Assembly (NCBI GenBank): GCA_009840635.1
Contig: VXNL01000001.1
Span: 28,500 to 92,499, forward strand
Origin: Acidobacteriota bacterium
Lineage (GTDB): Bacteria > Acidobacteriota > Vicinamibacteria > Marinacidobacterales > Marinacidobacteraceae
DNA: 64,000 bases
Direction: 5' to 3'
The first letter of the stretch is position 1. Each line of letters begins with the position of its first letter. Below, piece by piece: positions 54,005-63,572 of this stretch. The position numbers and the translations under genes are program-made. The notes under the pieces were generated by a model that was not told the DNA's origin, did not search any database, and was given only the letters and a program-made list of their open reading frames with translations.

Positions 54005-55866
54005 CGCTTCCAAACGTCTCCGATTTTGACGGACACCTCACCCGTCTCGCCGGGCCGGGAATAGCCCTCCTCGGCGGCCTTGAGCGAGAGTCCCACTTTA
54101 CGATCGTCGCGGCTGAGGCGAACGATCCGCAACTTGAGCGGCTGCCCCAGGTGCAGCCGGTCCTCCGCCTTGGCCGGCGGAGGCTCGTCGATGTCGTTCA
54201 GGCGCAACAGGCCTTCGATCCCTTCCTCGATCTGAACGAACGCCCCGAAATCCGCGAAACGGATCACGGTGCCGTCCACCAGATCGCCTTCCTGATGACG
54301 GGTGAAGAAGCCCTCCCACGCGTCATCGGACAGCTGCTTGAGTCCGAGCGAGAGGCGGCGGTTCTCCGGATCGATGCTGAGCACCACGGTCTCCACCGAG
54401 TCGCCGACCCGCAGGACTTCGGAAGGATGATTCACCCGCTTGTTCCAGCTCAGGTCGGAGATGTGGATCAGCCCGTCGATCGAGCTGTCCACCTCGATGA
54501 ACGCGCCGAAATCGGTGAACTTCCGAACCGTTCCGGTGAGCCTCGAACCGATCGGGTACTGCTCGGCGAGCCGCGGCCACGGGTTCGGTTCCACCTGCTT
54601 CAGGCCGAGGCTGATCCGCCGGGCCTTGAAGTCCACCCGGAGCACCATCGCTTCCACGAAATCGCCCTTGGAGAGCAGCTTCGAGGGGTGCTTGGTGCGG
54701 CTGCTCCAGCTCATCTCGCTGACGTGGATCAGGCCCTCGACACCGGGCTCCATCTCGATGAAGGCGCCGTAGTCGGTGATGCTGACCACCTTCCCGCGGA
54801 CCCGGGTTCCCACCGAGTAACGCTCGTGAGCCGTGGTCCACGGATCCACGTTGAGCTGCTTGTAGCCGAGCGAGACCCGCTCCGCCTCGGCATCGAAACG
54901 GAGGATGACGACCTCGATCTGGTCTCCCACCTTCATGAGCTCCGAGGGATGCTCCAGCCGGCGGAAGGACATTTCGCGGATGTGGAGAAGGCCGCAGATC
55001 CCCCCGATGTCCACGAAAGCGCCGTACTCCGTGAGATCGCGGACTTCGCCCCGGAACACGCGCCCGACCTCGAGCGCCGCGAGGGTCTTCGTCTTCTCTT
55101 CCTCGAGGACCACCCGGCGCGAGAGCACGATGTTGCCCCGGCGCTTGTTCAGCTTGATGACCCGCAACTCGAGTTCGCGGCCCTTGTAGCTGCCAAGGTT
55201 CCTTACGGGACGGAGATCCACCTGGGAGCCCGGGAGGAAACCGCGCACTCCGATCTCCCCGATGTCCACCTCGAGTCCGCCACGGATCCGGTCCACGACC
55301 CGGCCCCGGACCGGCGTCTGCTTCTCGAACGCGTCCTCGATCTGGTTCCAGACCTTCATCTTCTCGGCTTTGCGATGCGAAAGCACGAGGTGGCCGCGGC
55401 GGTTGTCCGCTCGCTGGACGAGGACGTCGATTTCGTCTCCTTCCCGCACCCGGACGTTCCCGTCGACGTCCCTGAACTCGTCGAGCGGGATGATGCCTTC
55501 GGACTTGTAGCCGACATCCACGATCACGTCGGAGTCCGTCATGTGGAGGACCGTCCCGGTGACGATGTCCCCCTCCACCAGGTGCGTCTCGTACTGATCG
55601 AGGAAGGCTTCGAATTCGGCGGCTTCCTCCTCGGAAACCGTTGAAGGCGCACCATCCCGGGGCGCCGCGGCTCCGTTGCCCGCGGAGCTTGCGGCCTCGG
55701 GGACTTCGGCGGCGCCGTCTCCCTCGCTGGCGGCCGTTTCGACCGTCTCGGCCGGGGCCTCGGTGGCTTCCCCGGCGATCACCGCGGTCGCCTGCTCCGC
55801 GGTTACCTCACTACCGACCGCCACTGCGGCCGCTCCATCGTCCGTTTCGGGCATACCCTCTCTCAT
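54001..55866 (-). CDS. rpsA: 30S ribosomal protein S1
   Basis: A 621-residue protein. A disordered Ala/Glu-rich N-terminal part of about 90 residues is followed by six S1/OB domains ('VIVDVGYKSEGIIPLDEFRD', 'YGAFVDIGGICGLLHIREMS', 'YGAFIEMEPGVEGLIHVSEM', 'FGAFIEVDSSIDGLIHISDL', 'FGAFVQIEEGIEGLLRLNDI' and one more at the start). It binds mRNA leaders on the small subunit. The start may be ATG 55866 or ATG 55854. The N-terminal extension is longer than in E. coli S1, which is common in this group. Confidence 0.96.
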   Translation of the reverse strand: MREGMPETDDGAAAVAVGSEVTAEQATAVIAGEATEAPAETVETAASEGDGAAEVPEAASSAGNGAAAPRDGAPSTVSEEEAAEFEAFLDQYETHLVEGDIVTGTVLHMTDSDVIVDVGYKSEGIIPLDEFRDVDGNVRVREGDEIDVLVQRADNRRGHLVLSHRKAEKMKVWNQIEDAFEKQTPVRGRVVDRIRGGLEVDIGEIGVRGFLPGSQVDLRPVRNLGSYKGRELELRVIKLNKRRGNIVLSRRVVLEEEKTKTLAALEVGRVFRGEVRDLTEYGAFVDIGGICGLLHIREMSFRRLEHPSELMKVGDQIEVVILRFDAEAERVSLGYKQLNVDPWTTAHERYSVGTRVRGKVVSITDYGAFIEMEPGVEGLIHVSEMSWSSRTKHPSKLLSKGDFVEAMVLRVDFKARRISLGLKQVEPNPWPRLAEQYPIGSRLTGTVRKFTDFGAFIEVDSSIDGLIHISDLSWNKRVNHPSEVLRVGDSVETVVLSIDPENRRLSLGLKQLSDDAWEGFFTRHQEGDLVDGTVIRFADFGAFVQIEEGIEGLLRLNDIDEPPPAKAEDRLHLGQPLKLRIVRLSRDDRKVGLSLKAAEEGYSRPGETGEVSVKIGDVWKR

Positions 55867-56253
55867 TAAGCAGAAAAAACTCCTGGTTGGGCGGGGGATT
55901 CCGGAGGCACGGGAAAACCACCCGCTCCGAAGACCCCTCTTCCCCGCTCGACACTCTCCATGAACCCTCAGGCCCGGCGGTGGTTGCCGTAGTGACGCGG
56001 GGAGTCGCCCATACTAGGCGCGGGCAGGACCGGTTGTCAACGGAGCCACGGCGCCCCGGCCCCGGTTCTTCGTCTGGAGGCCGGCGTCCCCCGGGTGATA
56101 CAATTTTTCGGCTTACTTCGCGTCGCCCGCTCGCTTTTGGGAAGAACCGGACACCGGAAGAACCGGAACTGTAGGACCGGGCGCGTCCGGTAAGAAACTC
56201 ACTCGGAGTTCAACACCAAAAGGCTCAACCGACCAAAGGTCCCGCACTCGCAC
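55867..56253. other. Divergent intergenic region between rpsA and korA
   Basis: 387 bases with divergent promoters expected for rpsA and korA. A diverged member of the dispersed palindrome family lies at 56071-56091 (CGTCTGGAGGCCGGCG). No -35/-10 pair stands out, and no gene is recognised. Confidence 0.5.
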
Positions 56254-58041
56254 ATGTCACAAGGTTTCGACTTCTCCATCGCCATCGGGGGTGCCGCCGG
56301 GCAGGGAATTGCCACGCCCGGCAACATCCTTGCCCGGATGTTCGTTCGCCGGGGACTCCATCTCAACGCCTACAACGCCTATCAGTCCATCATTCGGGGC
56401 GGACACATTCTGCTGACCATGCGGGTCCGCGAGCAGGAAGCCCTTTCGCATGGCGACCACATCAACCTGCTCCTCTGCCTGAACCAGGACACCATGACGC
56501 GCCACCTGCGTCATCTGGGCCCCGGCGCCTACGCGGTGTACAACGCCGACAACATCACCCCCGGAGAACACCAGGACGGCGTTCATCTCTGCGGCATGCC
56601 GGTGGTCGAACTCACCGGCGACGCCAAGAACAAGCTGGCGCAGAACACGGCCGCGCTGGGCGTCATCGCCCACGTGCTGGGACTCGACTTCGAGGTCCTG
56701 GAGTCGGCGCTCACGCTCCAGTTCCAGCGAAAGGGCGAGGCGGTGGTCTCTTCGAACGTCGCGGTCGCCCGCGCCGGTTACGAGTACTCGAGCGCCAATT
56801 TCACGCCGCTCGCGGACCCCTTGCCCCAGAACCCCGACCCGCTCGCGGTCTGGACCGGGAACGATGCGCTGGCGATGGGCGGGGCGGCCGCGGGCGTCAA
56901 GTTCTACTGCGCCTACCCCATGAGCCCCTCGACGGGCGTGCTCCACTGGATGGCCAAGAACGCGCGCGAACTCGGCATCATGGTGCGCCAGGTCGAGGAC
57001 GAGATCGGCGTGGCCAACATGGCGGTGGGAGCGGCCCATACGGGCGCCCGCACGATGTGCGCGACCTCGGGCGGCGGCTTCGCTCTCATGACCGAGGCCA
57101 TCGGGTCGGCGGCCATGATGGAGATTCCGGTGGTCTTCATCAACGTGATGCGCGCCGGGCCCTCGACCGGAGTGCCCACCAAGACCGAGCAGGGCGACCT
57201 GTGGCAGGCGCTCGGAGCCAGCCAGGGCGATTTCGAACGCATCGTGGTTGCCCCGCAGGACGCCCACGACGCATTCGGCACCATCGCCGAGGTGTTCAAC
57301 CTGGTCGATCGCTACCAGTGTCCGGCCATCGTTCTCTCGGACCTGCTCATCTCCGAAGGCACCTTCAGCGTGCCGCCCGACGACATCGACATGTCCCCGC
57401 CCATCGAGCGCGGAAAACTGATCCGCGAATCGAACGGCGACGCGGGACCTTACAACCGGTATGTCGATACCGCCGACGGCATCTCTCCCCGAGCCGTGCC
57501 CGGGGTTCCCGGCCATGTCCACGTGGTCGCCACCGACGAGCATGACGAGGAAGGCATCCTCATCTCCGACGAGTTCACGAACCCGATCAAGCGCCGCCAG
57601 ATGGTCGAAAAGCGCGCCCGCAAGCTGGACGACTACTTCACCCGGGTCGCCGCTCCCGAAGTCGAAGGCGACGAGGACGCGGAGGTCACGCTGGTGGGCT
57701 GGGGTTCCACGGCAGGCGTCATCACGGAAGCGATGGAGCAGCTCCAGGCGGACGGCGTGAAGGTCAACCGGCTCGCCGTCAAGTGGATCCTGCCGTTCCA
57801 CGCCGAAGCCGTTACCGAGGCGCTTTCCGGCGCGCGGAAGACCCTCATCATCGAAAACAACTACTCGGGACAGTTCCACCGCTACCTGCGGAGCGAGACC
57901 GGCATCACCGCCGACGGTCACATCCGCAAGTACGACGGCGAGCCGTTCATGCCGCATCACATCGCCGACGGCGTCCGGGCCCACCTCGCGGGCGACGTCT
58001 CCGGCGGCGTGTTCGTGCCGGACCAGGAAATCCTCGTATAG
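56254..58041 (+). CDS. korA: 2-oxoacid:ferredoxin oxidoreductase, fused gamma/alpha subunit
   Basis: A 595-residue protein. The gamma domain (about residues 1-190: 'AIGGAAGQGIATPGNILARM', 'AYQSIIRGGHILLTMRV') is followed by the alpha domain ('GNDALAMGGAAAGVKFYCAY', 'PMSPSTGVLHWMAKNARELG', 'QVEDEIGVANMAVGAAHTGA') and the C-terminal domain ('LVGWGSTAGVITEAMEQLQA'). This is the layout of two-subunit KorAB enzymes that oxidise 2-oxoglutarate or other 2-oxoacids with ferredoxin. korB follows after 37 bases. It probably replaces or supplements 2-oxoglutarate dehydrogenase in the TCA cycle; the exact 2-oxoacid is not proven by sequence. Confidence 0.94.
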   Translation: MSQGFDFSIAIGGAAGQGIATPGNILARMFVRRGLHLNAYNAYQSIIRGGHILLTMRVREQEALSHGDHINLLLCLNQDTMTRHLRHLGPGAYAVYNADNITPGEHQDGVHLCGMPVVELTGDAKNKLAQNTAALGVIAHVLGLDFEVLESALTLQFQRKGEAVVSSNVAVARAGYEYSSANFTPLADPLPQNPDPLAVWTGNDALAMGGAAAGVKFYCAYPMSPSTGVLHWMAKNARELGIMVRQVEDEIGVANMAVGAAHTGARTMCATSGGGFALMTEAIGSAAMMEIPVVFINVMRAGPSTGVPTKTEQGDLWQALGASQGDFERIVVAPQDAHDAFGTIAEVFNLVDRYQCPAIVLSDLLISEGTFSVPPDDIDMSPPIERGKLIRESNGDAGPYNRYVDTADGISPRAVPGVPGHVHVVATDEHDEEGILISDEFTNPIKRRQMVEKRARKLDDYFTRVAAPEVEGDEDAEVTLVGWGSTAGVITEAMEQLQADGVKVNRLAVKWILPFHAEAVTEALSGARKTLIIENNYSGQFHRYLRSETGITADGHIRKYDGEPFMPHHIADGVRAHLAGDVSGGVFVPDQEILV

Positions 58042-58078
58042 CGCTCGCTGCCGCGGAGACCACACACAGGAGACCAAA

Positions 58079-58975
58079 GTGACGATCGAGCTCAGGGAAA
58101 AGCCGCTGACCGCAAAAGACTTCAAGGGGAAGGTCGATCCCGATTGGTGTCCCGGCTGCGGCGATTTCGCGCTGCTGCGGGCCACCCAGATGTCGGTGGC
58201 CGAACTGGGGCTGTCCCCGCACCAGATCGTGTGCGTGAGCGGCATCGGCTGTTCCTCGAACTTCCCCGGATACTTCAACTCCTACGGCATGCACACCCTG
58301 CACGGCCGGGCGCTCGCGGTGGCGACCGGAGTGAAGATGGCCAACCAGACCCTCACCGTGCTGGTGACCGGGGGAGACGGAGACGGTTACGGGATCGGCG
58401 GCAACCACTTCACGCACACCGCCCGGAGGAACGTGGACCTCACCTACCTGGTGATGAACAACCAGATCTACGGGCTCACGACCGGACAGGTCTCCCCGAG
58501 CAGCAGCGTGGGCATGAAGACCAAGAGCACCCCGTTCGGGAACATCGAGCGGCCGGTGAACCCGATCACTTCGGCCATCATGAACGGCGCCACCTACGTG
58601 GGACGCGGCTTTTCCGGCAACATCAAGCAGCTGGTCCGGCTCATCAAGGGCGCCATCGAGCACCCGGGTTTCGCGGTGATCGACGTCTTCAGTCCGTGCG
58701 TGACCTTCAACCGCGACAACACCTATGACTTCTTCCGGCAGCGGGTCGCCCCGCTGGAGGATGAGGGGCACGATCCCTCCGACTGGAAGTCCGCCTGCGA
58801 ACGGGCCATGGAGTGGGACGACAGGATCTACACGGGGCTCTTCTACCAGGATCAGGCCGTCCAGTCGCTGCACGCCCTCGAGCCGATCCTGGACGGCGGG
58901 GCGCCCCCGGTGTCCCACGTTCCCGAGGCGATCACCCAGGAGCAGCGCGACCGCATCGTCCGCCGGATGATGTAG
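58079..58975 (+). CDS. korB: 2-oxoacid:ferredoxin oxidoreductase, beta subunit
   Basis: A 298-residue protein. The TPP-binding subunit has 'DPDWCPGCGDFALLRATQMS' with an iron-sulfur-type CxxC, 'VCVSGIGCSSNFPGYFNSYG' and 'VTGGDGDGYGIGGNHFTHTA', with the Mg/TPP motif GDGxxxxIG and 'NNQIYGLTTGQVSPSS'. GTG 58079 has AGGAG (58068-58072) upstream. It acts with KorA. Confidence 0.95.
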   Translation: MTIELREKPLTAKDFKGKVDPDWCPGCGDFALLRATQMSVAELGLSPHQIVCVSGIGCSSNFPGYFNSYGMHTLHGRALAVATGVKMANQTLTVLVTGGDGDGYGIGGNHFTHTARRNVDLTYLVMNNQIYGLTTGQVSPSSSVGMKTKSTPFGNIERPVNPITSAIMNGATYVGRGFSGNIKQLVRLIKGAIEHPGFAVIDVFSPCVTFNRDNTYDFFRQRVAPLEDEGHDPSDWKSACERAMEWDDRIYTGLFYQDQAVQSLHALEPILDGGAPPVSHVPEAITQEQRDRIVRRMM

Positions 58976-59026
58976 GCGTCAGCGGCCTGTTCGGGCGCCG
59001 GTCTCCTGAGACGGGAGCGCGATCGG

Positions 59027-59989
59027 ATGCGAGCCGTCGGCAGCGCCGGCACTCCCGCGCCGACGGGTTTCGGCCGCGCCGAAGCGGCGCTCGGGGTGGT
59101 CATCCTCGCCTGGGCGTCCAGCCTCAGCATCGTCAAGTTCGGCGTCGGACTGGGTGACCCCTACGCCTTCAACCTGGCGCGCCTCATCCCGGCATCCCTC
59201 GTCCTCCTCTTCGCGGTGAGCAGGACGCCGGCGCTCAGGAAGTTCGAGTGGCGTGACGCCGGCCGGGTGTTCGTGCTGGGCGTGGCCGGCCATGTGGTCT
59301 TCCAGGTCGGGTTCATCCACGGGACGGACGCCTCCTCGGCCACGAGCTCGGCGCTCATCCTCGGCCTCACTCCGGTCGCGATCGCCGTGCTGGCCTGGGT
59401 GACGCGCGTCGAGCCGTTCTGCCAGCACACCGCTCTGGGCCTCGTGCTCACGATGGCGGGGATCGCGTTCGTTTCCGGGGCGGAGCCGAACCTGAGCGCC
59501 CACCTCGGCAACCTCATGCTCTTCGGCGCCATGATCGGCTGGGCCGTCTACACGGTTCGGGGAGCGGCGCTCGTCCGCAAGTACGGCGCCCTCCGGGTCA
59601 CCGCCTGGAGTTCGGCGGTCGCCTCGGTTCTGCTCCTTCTTCCGAGTCCCTTCCTGCTGACCCTGGCGGACTTCCGGCAGGCGCCGGCGGAGTGGTGGTA
59701 CGCCGCGCTCGTGTCAGGCCTCGCCGCCATCGGCCTCGGGAACATGCTGTGGGTGTACGCGACCGGACGGGTGGGTCCGACGCTCACCGGCGTCTATTCG
59801 AACGTCCTCCCCATCCCTTCGGTACTCATTTCCTGGTTGTGGCTCGGAGAGACTCTCCAGGCAGCCAAGATCATCGGAGCGGTCCTGATCATCGCGGGCA
59901 TCGCGCTGGCCCGCATCCACCACACCTGGGGAAGCGACAGCCTGCGGAGGAGGTCACGCGGCATTCGAACGGAGATGCATCCCGGCTGA
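59027..59989 (+). CDS. EamA/DMT-family permease
   Basis: A 320-residue membrane protein with two EamA halves and about ten helices ('ALGVVILAWASSLSIVKFGV', 'LNLARLIPASLVLLFAVS'-like segment, 'LGLVLTMAGIAFVSGAEP', 'GLGNMLWVYATGRVGPTLTG', 'AAKIIGAVLIIAGIALARIH'). It probably exports or imports small metabolites; substrate unknown. The last 18 codons lie inside the 181-bp foldback element (59937-60117), so the C-terminus 'SLRRRSRGIRTEMHPG' may come from that element. Confidence 0.88.
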   Translation: MRAVGSAGTPAPTGFGRAEAALGVVILAWASSLSIVKFGVGLGDPYAFNLARLIPASLVLLFAVSRTPALRKFEWRDAGRVFVLGVAGHVVFQVGFIHGTDASSATSSALILGLTPVAIAVLAWVTRVEPFCQHTALGLVLTMAGIAFVSGAEPNLSAHLGNLMLFGAMIGWAVYTVRGAALVRKYGALRVTAWSSAVASVLLLLPSPFLLTLADFRQAPAEWWYAALVSGLAAIGLGNMLWVYATGRVGPTLTGVYSNVLPIPSVLISWLWLGETLQAAKIIGAVLIIAGIALARIHHTWGSDSLRRRSRGIRTEMHPG

Positions 59990-60117
59990 ACCACGCCGCT
60001 ACGCGGCGTTCATCGTTGCGTATCGGTCGGAATACACCCGGTATTCCTCCCTCACGCGCCTTGTCAGCCGGGCGCCTCCCCGTTCTCGTTGCTCGCGTGA
60101 CCTCCTCCGCAGACTGT
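59937..60117. repeat. 181-bp foldback element over the EamA gene end, upstream of pdxS
   Basis: The outer arms pair almost perfectly: ACAG, mismatch, CTGCGGAGGAGGTCACGCG (59937-59960) with CGCGTGACCTCCTCCGCAG, mismatch, CTGT (60094-60117). Inside, CCCGGCTGA (59981-59989) pairs with TCAGCCGGG (60064-60072), and two small hairpins follow: ACGCCGC TAC GCGGCGT (59993-60009) and GGAATAC ACCCG GTATTCC (near 60029-60047). The element folds as a stem with a forked end. It could be a MITE-like insertion or a large structured leader or terminator. Confidence 0.75.
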
Positions 60118-60210
60118 AAAATTCCCCATCGGGTAACGGCCTGACCGGCCGCTGACGAGCAGCACCCGACAACCATTTCGACGGACGCCAGGTCCGTTCA
60201 GGAGACTGGA

Positions 60211-61089
60211 ATGAGCACGGAATTCCGACTGAAGACGGGTCTCGCCGACATGCTGAAGGGCGGCGCGATCATGGACGTCACCAATGCCGAGCAGGCGCGG
60301 ATCGCCGAAGACGCCGGCGCAGTGAGCGTGATGGCCCTGGAGCGGGTGCCGGCCGACATCCGCCGCGACGGCGGCGTGGCCCGGATGTCCTCTCCCGAGA
60401 AGATCCGGGAGATCATCGAATCGGTGAGCATCCCGGTCATGGCCAAGGTGCGGATCGGGCACTTCGTGGAGGCCCAGATTCTTCAGGAGATGGGCGTGGA
60501 CTTCGTCGACGAGAGCGAAGTGCTGACCCCGGCCGACGAGGAAAACCACATCGACAAGCACGCGTTCGAAGTGCCCTTCGTGTGCGGCTGCCGCAACCTC
60601 GGCGAGGCCCTTCGCCGGATCGGCGAAGGAGCGGCGCTGATCCGCACCAAGGGCGAGGCCGGCTCCGGAAACATCGTGGAGGCCGTGCGGCACCTGCGCC
60701 AGATCGGCAACGAGCTCCGCCGCCTCACGATCCTGACCGACGACGAACTCATGTCCGCCTCCAAGGAACTCCGCGCTCCCTACGAGATCGTCCGGATGGT
60801 GGCGCGCGACGGACGCCTCCCGGTGCCGAACTTCGCGGCGGGAGGGGTGGCGACGCCGGCCGACGCCGCGCTCTGCATGCAACTCGGGGCGGAGTCCGTC
60901 TTCGTGGGATCCGGGATCTTCAAGTCAACGGATCCCGAGCAGCGGGCCAAGGCCATCGTGAAGGCGGTGACCCACTACCGCGACCCGGCCATGCTGGTCG
61001 AGGTCTCGATGGGCCTCGGCGAACCGATGCGGGGCCTCGACATCGCTACCATGCCGGAGGAAGAGTTGCTGCAGACCCGCGGCAACTGA
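60211..61089 (+). CDS. pdxS: Pyridoxal 5'-phosphate synthase, lyase subunit
   Basis: A 292-residue PdxS/Pdx1 protein. '[20 protein letters not shown]', '[20 protein letters not shown]' (Lys of the first imine), '[20 protein letters not shown]' (second Lys region) and '[20 protein letters not shown]'. It makes PLP from ribose 5-phosphate, glyceraldehyde 3-phosphate and ammonia. AGGAG lies 6-10 bases upstream of ATG 60211. pdxT follows after 98 bases. Very strong family match, normal length. Confidence 0.97.
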   Translation: MSTEFRLKTGLADMLKGGAIMDVTNAEQARIAEDAGAVSVMALERVPADIRRDGGVARMSSPEKIREIIESVSIPVMAKVRIGHFVEAQILQEMGVDFVDESEVLTPADEENHIDKHAFEVPFVCGCRNLGEALRRIGEGAALIRTKGEAGSGNIVEAVRHLRQIGNELRRLTILTDDELMSASKELRAPYEIVRMVARDGRLPVPNFAAGGVATPADAALCMQLGAESVFVGSGIFKSTDPEQRAKAIVKAVTHYRDPAMLVEVSMGLGEPMRGLDIATMPEEELLQTRGN

Positions 61090-61187
61090 ATTCGAGAGTT
61101 CTTCCCGGGATTGGATAGATCCCGGGTTCGGCGTCGCGCTCGGGCAGCGTGCGTCAGCGTGGTCTGTTTTCTGCGACCGAGGTGAAC

Positions 61188-61868
61188 ATGGGAGCAATTC
61201 CCGAAGCGACGACCGCCGGTCCCCGGCCGGGGTCTGTCCCGTCGCCCGCCCCGCTGCGCATCGGGGTGCTGGCGCTCCAGGGGAGCTTTGCGCTCCACGC
61301 CGCCGTCCTGCGGCGGCTCGGCATCGAAGCCGTGGAGGTCCGTCGGGCAGCGGCCCTCGAGGGGCTCGACGGGCTCATCATTCCGGGCGGAGAAAGCTCG
61401 ACGATGCTCAAGTTCCTCGTCGAGGAGAACCTCTTCGATCCCCTGGTCGCGTTTCACCGCGACGGAGGCGCTCTGTACGGGACCTGCGCCGGCGCCATCC
61501 TGCTGGCCCGTACCGTCGAGAATCCCGCCCAGGAGTCGCTCGGGGTGCTCGACATCGAGATTCAGCGCAACGGGTACGGCCGGCAGCTCGAGAGCCACCT
61601 GGGCACCTGTCCCTGCCCCGCATTGGGTGAACCGGACCTGCCCCTGGTCATGATCCGGGGTCCGGTGATCAGCGACACCGGCCCGCGGGTGGAGGTGCTC
61701 GCCGAATGGCGCGGACAACCGGCCTTCGTGCGCGAAGGAAAGGTCCTCGCCACGACCTTCCACCCGGAACTGACGGACGACACGCGCATCCATGCGTATT
61801 TCCTGGAGCTGGCGGGCGAGGCCCGCGAGGCCACGGCGGGGAAAACGGGCGGAACCATTTCCCGCTGA
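61188..61868 (+). CDS. pdxT: Pyridoxal 5'-phosphate synthase, glutaminase subunit
   Basis: A 226-residue class I glutamine amidotransferase: 'IGVLALQGSFALHAAVLRRL', 'LDGLIIPGGESSTMLKFLVE', nucleophile Cys in 'YGTCAGAILLAR', and His/Glu in 'LATTFHPELTDDTRIHAYFL'. It supplies ammonia to PdxS. ATG 61188 has GAGGTGA just upstream. It is longer by about 25 residues than most PdxT proteins because of an N-terminal leader of low complexity. Confidence 0.95.
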   Translation: MGAIPEATTAGPRPGSVPSPAPLRIGVLALQGSFALHAAVLRRLGIEAVEVRRAAALEGLDGLIIPGGESSTMLKFLVEENLFDPLVAFHRDGGALYGTCAGAILLARTVENPAQESLGVLDIEIQRNGYGRQLESHLGTCPCPALGEPDLPLVMIRGPVISDTGPRVEVLAEWRGQPAFVREGKVLATTFHPELTDDTRIHAYFLELAGEAREATAGKTGGTISR

Positions 61869-61962
61869 GAGCGTTCTCTTGGTTGGGAAGCCTTTTCGGG
61901 CTTCGGGCCTCTGGTGGACGAGGGAGCAGTGAAGGAGGGGGCCCGGGCTCACCCGCGTCTCC

Positions 61963-63378
61963 ATGCCCCTCGCCGCGCCCGCCCTGGTCTCGAAAACACC
62001 GTCCGCCGAAGGCGACCGGATGGCGGTCGTGGTCGGCGACGGCGAACCGGCCCGCCACGCGGCCCGGTTCCTGACCGAGACGTCATGGCGCGTCGAGCGG
62101 CTGTCCACTGTCCTGGAGGACGCGGCAGAGCAACTCCTCCGGGACGCCTCCGCGGTGATCGTGGACGCGACAGCCGCCCCCGAACCGGTGCAGGCCACGA
62201 TCGAACACCTGCAACGCGTGTGTCCCGAGGCGGCAACGATCCTGCTCCCCGCGGCCGATACACCCCGGCCGCAATTCCCCGGACTCGGCTCCGGACGCCC
62301 GCGGATCGTGCCCGTTCCCATCCAGCGGGAGTCGCTGCTGACGTCACTCGAAGCGGAGATCGGGTACCGGGGACTGCTGCGCGAGAACCGCATTCTGCGG
62401 CACCAGCTCCGCGCCGCGACCCGCCTCGAGGACTGGGTCGGATGCTCAGCCGAGGCCGCCGGAATCCGCAGCGCGATCGTGACGACCGCCTTTTCCGATG
62501 GCCCGGTCCTGGTCGTCGGGGAGCCGGGCAGCGGCCGGCGCCTGGCGGCCGAACTCATTCACCGGCTGGGACGACAGTCGTCGCTGCCGTTCCTCGCGCT
62601 CCAGGCCGCAAGCCTGGCCACGGGACTGGGCCTCATCCTCGCCAGACTGCGGCGTGGCGGCCGCGAGTTCGCGGCCGACGCACCCGGCGCCCGGCCGGGG
62701 AGTCTCTATCTGAGCGGCGCGGAACACCTGCGCCCGAGGGACCAGGCCGCGCTCGAGGACGCCCTGCGGCGACCGCCGCCGTTTCGGCTCATCATCTCCG
62801 CCACTCCCGACCTCCGCGCGAGGGTGCGGACCGGCGTGTTCTCGAGCGCGCTCCTCAACCGCATGGAGGCTTCCAGCATCCGGATCCCGCCCCTGCGGGA
62901 GCGTCGCGAAGACATCCCGGCCCTGCTCCTGCATTTCCTGCAGCTGGCCTCGGAGACCTCGGGCGAACCGCCGTTCGGGATCTCCGGGAAGGCGGTCGAG
63001 GAATGCGGCGGCTACGACTGGCCGGGGAACACGGCGGAACTCCGCATGTGGGTGGAGCGCGCGGTGGCCACCGCCCGGGTATCCCGGTTTTCCGGCCCCG
63101 TCTTGCCGGAAAACCTCTGCGTGCCACCTGACGGCGGTTCCGCACCCACCCCGGGCGCCGGTTCCCGACCCCTCAAGGAAGTGATCGCCGGGATCGAGAA
63201 GAGGCTGATCGAGCGGGCGCTCAAGCGGACCGGGGGGAACCAGAAGCGGGCGGCCCGTTTCCTCCAGATGAATCCCACGACGCTCCACGAAAAGATGAAG
63301 CGCCACGGACTCCTGCGCCGAGCCGGCGGAAGTCCCGGATCACAAGGAGCCGGCGGCCGCCGGAGCGAGCCCGGTTAG
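61963..63378 (+). CDS. NtrC-family-like regulator with degenerate AAA+ domain
   Basis: A 471-residue protein. The first 120 residues are receiver-like but lack the acidic pocket. The AAA+ region is recognisable ('SDGPVLVVGEPGSGRRLAAE', 'RIPPLRERREDIPALLLHFL', 'YDWPGNTAELRMWVERAVAT'), yet Walker A has GSGRR in place of GTGKE, and the GAFTGA loop that contacts sigma-54 is missing. The C-terminal Fis-type helix-turn-helix ('RLIERALKRTGGNQKRAARF', 'LQMNPTTLHEKMKRHGLL') is intact. It is most likely a DNA-binding regulator that works without ATP hydrolysis or sigma-54. Confidence 0.85.
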   Translation: MPLAAPALVSKTPSAEGDRMAVVVGDGEPARHAARFLTETSWRVERLSTVLEDAAEQLLRDASAVIVDATAAPEPVQATIEHLQRVCPEAATILLPAADTPRPQFPGLGSGRPRIVPVPIQRESLLTSLEAEIGYRGLLRENRILRHQLRAATRLEDWVGCSAEAAGIRSAIVTTAFSDGPVLVVGEPGSGRRLAAELIHRLGRQSSLPFLALQAASLATGLGLILARLRRGGREFAADAPGARPGSLYLSGAEHLRPRDQAALEDALRRPPPFRLIISATPDLRARVRTGVFSSALLNRMEASSIRIPPLRERREDIPALLLHFLQLASETSGEPPFGISGKAVEECGGYDWPGNTAELRMWVERAVATARVSRFSGPVLPENLCVPPDGGSAPTPGAGSRPLKEVIAGIEKRLIERALKRTGGNQKRAARFLQMNPTTLHEKMKRHGLLRRAGGSPGSQGAGGRRSEPG

Positions 63379-63512
63379 CCCGGTTATCAGGCCTCAGGAC
63401 CCTGGTGGAGTCAGTGTGCGCGCCGTGAGGGTCGGTGGGGTTACGACGTGCGCGGCGCGGGGCGCCGCGCGTGCCGGTCTGGAGACCGGCGTTCCAAGCG
63501 GCTCGGCGGGAA
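63379..63512. repeat. Short intergenic region with a dispersed palindrome
   Basis: GTGCCGGTCTGGAGACCGGC and GTTCCAAGCG at 63471-63500, preceded by GGCGCGGGGCGCC; this is the consensus family copy between the NtrC-like gene and pal. Confidence 0.7.
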
Positions 63513-63555
63513 CAAAAAAACGCCCCGGATCCTGCAACGGCAGGACCCGGGGCGC
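63513..63555 (-). terminator. Rho-independent terminator of pal
   Basis: On the minus strand, GCGCCCCGGGTCCTGC, loop CGTT, GCAGGATCCGGGGCG with a single mismatch, followed directly by a run of seven T. It lies 18 bases after the pal stop codon. Confidence 0.9.
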
Positions 63556-63572
63556 TCTCCGGAGCGCGAGGC

